From JAWBOW01 sp038825775 (GTDB taxonomy: Archaea; Nanobdellota; Nanobdellia; Woesearchaeales; WAPY01): a stretch of DNA of 5,672 nucleotides. The translations under genes were made by a program, and so were the position numbers. The notes beneath the pieces were generated by a model. It saw nothing but the letters and a program-made list of their open reading frames with translations. It had not been told where the DNA came from and did not search any database. Numbering within the stretch: the stretch's first letter is position 1; every line of letters starts with the position of its first letter. The stretch lies in the NCBI GenBank assembly GCA_038825775.1, contig JAWBOW010000048.1, forward strand, positions 1-5,672, written 5' to 3'. This document shows positions 1-5,400 of the stretch, one piece after another.

Positions 1-236
1 GCATCAATTTTATCTCCATAAGTATTCCAAACTTCAAAACTTAAATTTCCGTTCTCAAGTTTTATAGTTGTATTTTCAACTTCAAACAAAAGTGTTGAAC
101 ATTTTACAAAAGGTATTGTGGTTGATGTTTCGTTCTTTGAGCTCCTATAAATTTGTATAATACTTCCTGCAATGTAAAAAACTAAAATTATAAAAATTCC
201 AAACATTACTAAAAAAAACACTCTTTCTCGGGCCAT
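1..236 (-). CDS. Membrane-anchored secreted protein, pilin-like head, 3' part cut by window edge
   Basis: The first 78 residues are visible; the end lies beyond base 1. ATG is at 236-234, and an in-frame TAG four codons upstream makes it the first possible ATG. The protein opens with a short charged stretch (MARER), one membrane helix at about residues 6-27, then a polar outward-facing region with sequons at N35 (NET), N55 (NTT) and N64 (NLS). Residues 44-78 (FVKCS..., then NLSFEVWNTYGDK) resemble the start of the beta-domain in the pilin-like protein at 339-863 (VRCSM..., then VNFVIRNSGEK). This suggests a related beta-sandwich, but it is a by-eye match. Unlike the pilins it has no K-G or K-A processing site before the helix, so the helix may be an uncleaved anchor. 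A U-tract terminator lies upstream and a TATA-like box precedes it, so it probably has its own promoter. It could instead be an unrelated single-pass secreted protein. Function unknown. Confidence 0.75.
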   Translation of the reverse strand, partial: MARERVFFLVMFGIFIILVFYIAGSIIQIYRSSKNETSTTIPFVKCSTLLFEVENTTIKLENGNLSFEVWNTYGDKID

Positions 237-270
237 TTTAAAGTTCTAAAAGATTGTTTTTATGAGTTAA

Positions 271-288
271 TTTATTAAATATAAAAAA
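271..288 (-). promoter_or_regulatory. Probable archaeal TATA box for the gene starting at 236
   Basis: Read on the minus strand this stretch contains TTTATATT (plus-strand 285-278), close to the archaeal TATA consensus. A start site about 25 bases downstream would fall near 256, leaving a leader of about 20 bases before the ATG at 236. No Shine-Dalgarno sequence is seen in that leader. The box lies just after the U-tract terminator of the preceding gene, which supports a new transcription unit here. In DNA this AT-rich a TATA-like match can occur by chance. Confidence 0.45.
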
Positions 289-308
289 TTGTAAAATTAA
301 AGGATTTT

Positions 309-328
309 AAAAATAAAAAAAGCAAAAA
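309..328 (-). terminator. U-tract transcription terminator
   Basis: The minus-strand RNA reads U5-GC-U7-A-U5 starting 11 bases after the TAA of the pilin-like gene at 339-863. Archaeal RNA polymerase typically terminates at runs of U without a hairpin, and several consecutive runs make an effective site. It is the only strong U-tract between genes in the window, so it probably marks the end of the upstream gene set. Confidence 0.7.
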
Positions 329-338
329 CATTTTATTT

Positions 339-863
339 TTAAGAACACTCGTTTATTTCTGTTGAGTGAAAGACCAAGTTGGCCTCTGTGCATGGGATAT
401 ATTGTCCACTTACATAAATGTTAGGTATTATTTCTAATTGTTCAAAGTTTCCTGTGTAGTTTGAATTTGAGCTAAATAGTGTTCCTACAGGTATTGTTTG
501 ATTTATTTCTTTAGAGTGTACTTGATTGTCTGTTGTAAGAACGTGAACTAATAGTTTTTCAACTGCTTTTTCTCCTGAGTTTCTTATTACAAAGTTAACT
601 AAACCTCCACTGTTGTTATAGCATACTTTCATCTTTTGTCCGGATTTTACTCCTTCTATTCTAACATCCATACTGCACCTTACTTCTGTTTCTGATTTTG
701 ATTTTGCATAAGTTGCTGTTTCTTCAACATAACTTCTGCCCCAATTCATAACTACTGCTCCAAGTGCAACTGCAAATGCTATTAACAAAACAGTTGCTAT
801 CAGCGGTGATACTCCTTTCTTTTTCTTCAAAAAACAAATATTTTTTGTTTTTTTATTGTTCAT
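339..863 (-). CDS. Archaeal type IV pilin-like protein (Pilin_N/DUF1628-type N-terminus)
   Basis: This 174-residue protein is a probable secreted pilin subunit. The class III signal peptide is clear: a basic leader, KKKKG at residues 13-17, then VSPLIATVLLIAFAVALGAV. The PibD/EppA-type peptidase is expected to cut after G17, leaving about 157 residues. The hydrophobic helix (about 18-38) would anchor the subunit in the membrane and then form the filament core. The C-terminal part (about 63-174) looks like a beta-sandwich head with four cysteines, C63, C81, C158 and C173, which could form two disulfides, and sequons at N83, N121 and N135. The ATG at 863-861 is preceded by an excellent Shine-Dalgarno sequence five bases away. 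It lies 12 bases after the stop of the two-helix protein gene, so the two are cotranslated from one mRNA. It ends just before a U-tract terminator. The head shares cysteine pattern and local motifs (EINQT, IEIIPNI, YIPCTEA) with the protein at 1240-1722. Major versus minor pilin cannot be decided from sequence alone. Confidence 0.9.
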   Translation of the reverse strand: MNNKKTKNICFLKKKKGVSPLIATVLLIAFAVALGAVVMNWGRSYVEETATYAKSKSETEVRCSMDVRIEGVKSGQKMKVCYNNSGGLVNFVIRNSGEKAVEKLLVHVLTTDNQVHSKEINQTIPVGTLFSSNSNYTGNFEQLEIIPNIYVSGQYIPCTEANLVFHSTEINECS

Positions 864-868
864 AAAAA

Positions 869-875
869 CACCTCT
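869..875 (-). promoter_or_regulatory. Shine-Dalgarno sequence of the pilin-like gene
   Basis: The minus strand reads AGAGGTG, ending five bases before the ATG at 863. It sits in the 12-base gap after the TAA of the upstream gene (878-876), the arrangement expected for translationally coupled genes in one operon. Confidence 0.8.
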
Positions 876-1178
876 TTATTTTGAAATCTTTTTTGCAAGT
901 TCATTATATAATTTCATAATTTCTTTCTCCTCTTTTAAAATCATTATTGTGTAGGGTATTACTCCTACAATTAATGAAAGAATTGCTATGATTAACAAAG
1001 CAGTTAATGCTCTAGAATTAATATACCTGTTTATAAAGCCAATTACTGCTACGAAGAGAAAGGAAGAGTATATAAACAATGATTGATAAAAAACAGTAAG
1101 TGTGTGCTCTCTTTTTAATCTTAAAGATTCCATTTTAAGTTCTAGAAGTTTTGAATCTATATCTTTGTTTTCTTTCAA
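876..1178 (-). CDS. Small protein with two membrane helices, unknown function
   Basis: I do not recognise this family. Starting at TTG (1178-1176) it has 100 residues. The N-terminal 24 residues are charged and helical-looking, with leucines spaced as in an amphipathic or short coiled-coil helix (KDIDSKLLELKMESLRLKREH). Two membrane helices follow at about 27-49 and 57-81, joined by a short loop (NRYINSRA). The tail is again charged and lysine-rich (LKEEKEIMKLYNELAKKISK). The positive-inside rule puts both ends in the cytoplasm, a helical hairpin. A GTG at 1187-1185 is in frame, but it lies inside the ribosome-binding sequence, so TTG is the better start. The gene sits between two pilin-like genes, 12 bases from the downstream one, so it probably serves the same surface structure, for example as a membrane accessory factor. 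That role is inferred from position only. There is no signal peptide and no catalytic motif. Confidence 0.75.
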   Translation of the reverse strand: MKENKDIDSKLLELKMESLRLKREHTLTVFYQSLFIYSSFLFVAVIGFINRYINSRALTALLIIAILSLIVGVIPYTIMILKEEKEIMKLYNELAKKISK

Positions 1179-1181
1179 GCA

Positions 1182-1190
1182 GATCACCTC
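1182..1190 (-). promoter_or_regulatory. Nine-base Shine-Dalgarno sequence that decides a TTG start
   Basis: The minus strand reads GAGGTGATC, fully complementary to the GATCACCTC found at the 3' end of archaeal 16S rRNA. From the GAGGTG core there are six bases to TTG at 1178, ideal spacing. The GTG contained in the motif (1187-1185) would leave no room for ribosome pairing, so it is unlikely to be the start. Confidence 0.75.
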
Positions 1191-1239
1191 TTTTTTTTGC
1201 TTTTTTGCTTGCTTTTTTTATTTTATTTTTTATCTAAAA
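1191..1239 (-). other. A-rich intergenic leader
   Basis: The gap between the stop of the four-cysteine pilin-like gene and the ribosome-binding site of the two-helix gene is nearly all A in the sense RNA, interrupted by a few GC pairs (AGCAAGCAAAAAAGC). It has no U-tract, so it should not terminate the sense transcript, and no convincing TATA box. It probably keeps the leader unstructured. Confidence 0.5.
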
Positions 1240-1722
1240 TCAACAATATTTTATGTTTTCTAAATAACTTCTTGAGGCAGTACAATAAATATCCTCTTCG
1301 TTGTTTCTTATTATTGGTGTTACTTCAATCTTTGCAACTGTTCCCTGTTTTATTATTTTTATTCTCTTTGTTTCTCCTACAAGCAATGTCTCATTTATTT
1401 CCCTATTTTCAACATTGTCAAAAATATCTATAATACCAAATAAAAATCCTTTTATTTTTAAATCTTTCTTATTTGAAATGTCAAAGTAAATTTCTTCTGA
1501 TGTTTGGCAAGCATTATTTAATTCAACATAAACAAGTTCGCATAATGATTTAATACTTCTGTTCTCTAGATCAGAAGCTGTTGATTTTGAATAATCTTTA
1601 ACCCAAGTATAAACCAAAACCCCTAAACTTAATGATATTGCTATCAAGAGGACCCAAGAAATCATTATATCAATTCCTTTCTTGTTTTTTGAAAAGATAA
1701 AATTTTTTATTGTTTGTTCCAT
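1240..1722 (-). CDS. Four-cysteine type IV pilin-like protein
   Basis: This 160-residue protein is probably a minor pilin. The class III signal peptide has a basic leader with KNKKG at residues 12-16; cutting after G16 leaves 144 residues. The hydrophobic helix (about 17-39, with WVLLIAISLSLGVLVYTW) is followed by a charged stretch and a beta-rich head. It lacks the usual SP right after the cleavage site (IDIMIS instead of VSPLIA). Cysteines at C61, C72, C147 and C160 match in order and rough spacing those of the pilin-like protein at 339-863. Local motifs also match: EINET against EINQT, KIEVTPII against LEIIPNI, DIYCTAS against YIPCTEA. The two are probably diverged paralogues. C160 is the last residue. 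The ATG at 1722-1720 has no Shine-Dalgarno sequence, and no TATA box is evident in the A-rich gap upstream, so it probably depends on read-through from upstream genes. Confidence 0.82.
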   Translation of the reverse strand: MEQTIKNFIFSKNKKGIDIMISWVLLIAISLSLGVLVYTWVKDYSKSTASDLENRSIKSLCELVYVELNNACQTSEEIYFDISNKKDLKIKGFLFGIIDIFDNVENREINETLLVGETKRIKIIKQGTVAKIEVTPIIRNNEEDIYCTASRSYLENIKYC

Positions 1723-1848
1723 CTTAATATTTTTACTTTTTTATTTTTGTTTTATTTTTTATTTATTGATTTTCTTAATTTATTTATTTTACTAATTTGA
1801 TTTTTTATTTACTAATTTGATTTTTTATTTTTTATTTATTTTTAGTTT
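1723..1848 (-). other. A-rich intergenic region with a tandem repeat
   Basis: This 126-base gap separates two pilin-like genes. The sense RNA is almost all A with scattered U and very few G or C. It shows no U-tract terminator, no hairpin and no recognisable TATA box. Its one ordered feature is a tandem 20-bp repeat at 1788-1830. I see no gene in it. Confidence 0.5.
1788..1830. repeat. Tandem direct repeat, 20-bp unit, about 2.15 copies
   Basis: Two perfect adjacent copies of a 20-bp unit beginning ACTAATTTG occupy 1791-1810 and 1811-1830. Three further bases (1788-1790) match the end of the unit. The first copy is preceded and the second followed by similar TTTATTTATT stretches. The unit is not palindromic. 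It may be a replication-slippage product in low-complexity DNA or a spacing element; no function can be read from it. Confidence 0.9.
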
Positions 1849-2409
1849 TTATCTGTCATACGAATAAACTTGTATTTTGTTTTTTTCCGAGGAATAAAAT
1901 AAAACTTTTAGTTCTATAGTTTTGTTTTTTATTGAAAACCAATAATCGTGTTGTCCATCGTTGTTCATATCAAGTGAAAAAGAGGTTATGTTCTTCATTA
2001 TTGTAAGATTGTCTGATAAAATAAAAATTTGTTGAGTTTTGTTATAAAAATATGTTTTAATTGTTATATTATTGGGAAGATAATTTTTTAAGTAAATATC
2101 ATCTTTTATTAAAGCATAAAACAAGCTTATGTTTGCTTCCTTTGTTGCATAATCTAAATAATTTTGAACAAAATAATCAAACTCGTATGTTAGATTTTCT
2201 TCTTCATAAACTGCCTTGTTTAAAACTTTTTCTGCTTCTAATATAAAATTTTTATGCAAAGTTTCAAATTTTGAACTTTCAGCATAATATGATTCTGCTC
2301 TCATTGCAAACAATGAATAAATCAACAAACATATGATAACTGCTGCAAAAATAAAAAATTGTGCTTTCTTTTTTAGATTAGTTCTAAAAATCTTAAAATT
2401 TACTTTCAT
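1849..2409 (-). CDS. Pilin-like protein with class III signal peptide (KKKA/Q type)
   Basis: From the ATG at 2409-2407 this is 186 residues. A basic leader (MKVNFKIFRTNLKKKA) ends in KKKA, followed by QFFIFAAVIICLLIYSLFAM. The A-Q junction at 16/17 fits the archaellin/pseudopilin class III site, where A or G precedes Q. Processing would leave about 170 residues. After the helix comes a long helical, Glu/Tyr-rich region (about 39-105) and then a beta-rich part with sequons at N72, N93, N114, N123, N134, N140 and N162. DMNNDGQHD at about 147-155 resembles a DxNxDG calcium-binding loop. It has only one cysteine, inside the membrane helix, so it belongs to a different type from the four-cysteine pilins nearby. 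An in-frame TTG at 2427-2425 would add six residues, but it has no ribosome-binding site and ATG is preferred. It lies 58 bases after the giant adhesin gene and is probably cotranscribed with it. Exact role (minor pilin or adhesin partner) unknown. Confidence 0.78.
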   Translation of the reverse strand: MKVNFKIFRTNLKKKAQFFIFAAVIICLLIYSLFAMRAESYYAESSKFETLHKNFILEAEKVLNKAVYEEENLTYEFDYFVQNYLDYATKEANISLFYALIKDDIYLKNYLPNNITIKTYFYNKTQQIFILSDNLTIMKNITSFSLDMNNDGQHDYWFSIKNKTIELKVLFYSSEKNKIQVYSYDR

Positions 2410-2467
2410 ATTAAAAATTTTTAACAACCATTATTTATTTTTTATTTTTTATTTTAGTTTTGATTTT
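2410..2467 (-). other. A-rich intergenic spacer
   Basis: The sense RNA between the giant adhesin stop and the next ATG is mostly A (repeated AAAAAATA) with one short U5 run near the ATG. There is no strong terminator and no Shine-Dalgarno sequence, in keeping with read-through into the pilin-like gene. Confidence 0.45.
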
Positions 2468-5400
2468 TTAAATAGTGCTTATTACGATTATTAAATTACC
2501 GTTTGCATCATAACCAGCATTTCTTATTATAATATTATTAAATCCTTCTCTGATAGTGTCATTGCTTATTATAATTATTCCAGGATAATTTAATTCTGTA
2601 TTTACCAAATAATTCTTCTTTTGTATTGCATAGCCAAATGATGGGTTTGTGAGTTCAAGGAATAGTTTCTTTCTTAAGTAATCTTCTCTTGATTTTGGGT
2701 TAAAGTTTTGCTTTGTTATAAAGATATATGCGTTTCCAGACATATCTGATTTTAATTTCAATAATGAACTCTCAATTGTTTTCTCTAAGTTTAAACTATC
2801 AGAAGCCAATCCAACAGAAGCATTATCTAAAATGCCAGAAATTATTCTTGTTGTTCCTCTTGTCTCTACAAATGAGGAAGATATTTCTATGTTTAAACCT
2901 GTGTTCTCAACAATTATCTCATCTGTTGCTTCTATACCATTTAAAATGACTTTTAGTTCGTAATTTGATGGTATGTTTGGAGCTATAAAAGCTAAACTAT
3001 AATTTCCTCCTCCCAAATCTCTCATTGTAAAATCACTTATTTTTGTTTGGTTAAGCATTATTTCAAAATCTGTTTTTTGAATTTCTCCTATTCCGTTACC
3101 TGAAGATTTTACAATAACATTAAATTGAACAGGATTGCTTATAAAGTAACTTTCTTGAGTTTGCAATTCCAAACTATTTACATCTGCTGTTGTATCTACA
3201 TAAAAACTTATTATGTCTGTTCTTAAATTTCCAACTGCATCATAACACTTTATATCAAACTCTTGATTTCCATTAGTCACATAAACTTTTGTTTCATGAT
3301 GAGTCGAATTTGTGAATAAGAACAAAGTATTGTTGTAATAACAAATTGCATTTTCATCTGTTTCCAAAACAAGTATTGGAGAAGAAGAAATAACTATTCC
3401 AGATGAGGAAGGTTTTTTGAAGATTATGTTAGGAGGTTGTGAGTCAAATGTTATTGCTGAATCAGAGCTTTCTCCTAAGTTACCAGCATAATCCTGTGCT
3501 CTTACAGAAGCATGATAGGTTATTCCATTTTCAGCTGATGTAAAATTATATTCTGTTTGATAAACCCAATCTGTTAAAACTTCTGTTCCATTATCATAAG
3601 TTATATTTATTAGATATCTATAAACTCCACTTGAGTTTGCATAAGGACTTGGATCTGTGCTGGCATTCCATGAGAAAGTTATTATAGAGGAAGAAGCTGT
3701 TTGTGTTGGGTTTTGCATGTAAGGAGCAGTTGGTGGTATTGTGTCTATAAGCAAGACATAACTTAAAGTATTTCCCCAATTTCCTGCTTTGTCTTGTGCT
3801 TTAACATGGAAATAATAAACTCCATCTCTAATATAATTGTATGTGTGAGATGTCTTATTGCTTAAATTATTAAGATCCCCTTCTGGAATATTGTCTGGTT
3901 CTCCAAATTCGTTATCGTCTAAAACAAAACTATAAGCATTAATTCCACTGCTAACTCCATTACTTATGGGATCATAAGCACTCCAATTAAATGTTATTGA
4001 ATTTTGGTTTGTCCAAGTGTTATTGGCAACAGAAGAGTTAATTTCATAAAGAATTGGCGGGGTTATGTCAATTGTTATTCCATCGCTTGTTTGTGTTGAA
4101 GAATTAATAAAATAGGAATTTTGAGCATAAACCTCACAATAATATGTTGTTCCTTCACTTAAACTTAAATTTGTTATTAACGCACTTTTTTGCTCTCCAG
4201 CATAAGTCCATTCAGTAACACCAACTATTCTGTAATAATAGAAAACTTTGGATTCTCTATCAAATGCGTTCCAAGAACAATAGATTGAAGTGTTATCATT
4301 ACTCCAATCTCCTGCATCATAAACTGTTAAGTTTTCAGGAGGTGTTAAATCATAAACTCCTTCTTGCAATATTATTGTGTCATTTGTTATGTAGGAGTTT
4401 CCAGCAACATCTGTTATTTCTAAATAAACTGTTTTTGTTCCATTACCAAAACTTAAAACCCAAGGAATAGTTTGTTGGCATAAATACCAATCACTAAAGT
4501 TTAAGTCCTCATTTGCAAACCTGCACTTAGAAACATTAACATTATCAGAATAATTTATTTTCAAAACAACATGCCTTGTTATTGTAACTGAATCTCCATC
4601 ATTTATTAATAATGTTGCGTTTGGAGGAATATTATCTAATAATATTGTGGTCGAAACATTAAATACATTTCCAACTCTATCATTAATAGTAGCTATAACT
4701 GTTTTATAACCTGTCTCTAAAGAATTAACTTGTGCAGTTCCGGTATAAATCCCATCATCAGCAACCTCATCAGGACCTACTCCGTTGTCTAATAAACTTA
4801 TATATCCTCCTTCTGTATCAAAAGAATCTTTTAATAAAATAACCTCATAACCAGTATTTGCACCGTGATATTTAAACAGGATAGTGCTTCCATTCTTTAC
4901 AATAATTGGTGTTGCTTCTAAATAACCTTTAGGAACAGGACTTACTCCCAAACAAATATCTGTGAGGTTTCTTGGAGCATAATAAGAAGTATAATTGTAA
5001 ATTATTAATCCTGCTGTTAAAATATTATTATAAATTCCAGAAGTAATAACTTCAAAATGACCACAATTTGAAAATGAGGAATTAATAACAACTGAACTTC
5101 TAACAGTAGAATCAATTATTGTTGAGTTTTCTATTAGTGAGTCAATTAAAACACTTGGGTCTACAAAAGTGTTATAAATTTCTGCATTTGTGAGATTAAC
5201 ATTTATGACAGTTGAATTAATAATCCTGCAATGATACCTGTAAACCCCGACTAAACCAACTATTGAAGAATTAATTACTGTAGAATTTTCAACATAACAA
5301 TTATTGCAATAACCATTCAAAACATATGAAGAGGAAGTTATATTGCAAAGTTGTGCTTCTGTCCCGTTAACACTTGAATTATGAACAATATAAATTGGAT

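Noticed and set aside
1191..1224. Plus-strand T runs as a terminator for a plus-strand gene
   Set aside because: No plus-strand gene exists to be terminated; the runs are discussed instead as an intergenic strand asymmetry.
1197..1489. Open plus-strand frames rich in Leu and Phe over the four-cysteine pilin-like gene
   Set aside because: They are antisense shadows: low-complexity Leu/Phe strings, no ribosome-binding site, and they lie over a gene with a clear signal peptide on the other strand.
1788..1830. CRISPR-like array
   Set aside because: The copies are directly adjacent with no spacers, only two are present, and the unit is low-complexity and non-palindromic.
2425..2427. TTG as start of the KKKA/Q pilin-like gene
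   Set aside because: No ribosome-binding site precedes it, and an ATG six codons downstream still leaves a complete class III signal peptide.
2061..2949. Short plus-strand frames at 2061-2246 and 2728-2949
   Set aside because: They overlap well-supported minus-strand genes and show no domain, start signal or sensible composition.
3400..4400. FN3 modules as part of a glycoside hydrolase or protease
   Set aside because: No catalytic domain or active-site motif is visible in the 1067 residues; only binding-type beta-sandwich modules are seen, though an enzyme domain outside the window cannot be excluded.
4264..4470. Short plus-strand frame inside the giant adhesin gene
   Set aside because: It is antisense to an FN3/Ig coding region with clear module structure, and Leu/His/Gln-rich as expected of a shadow frame.
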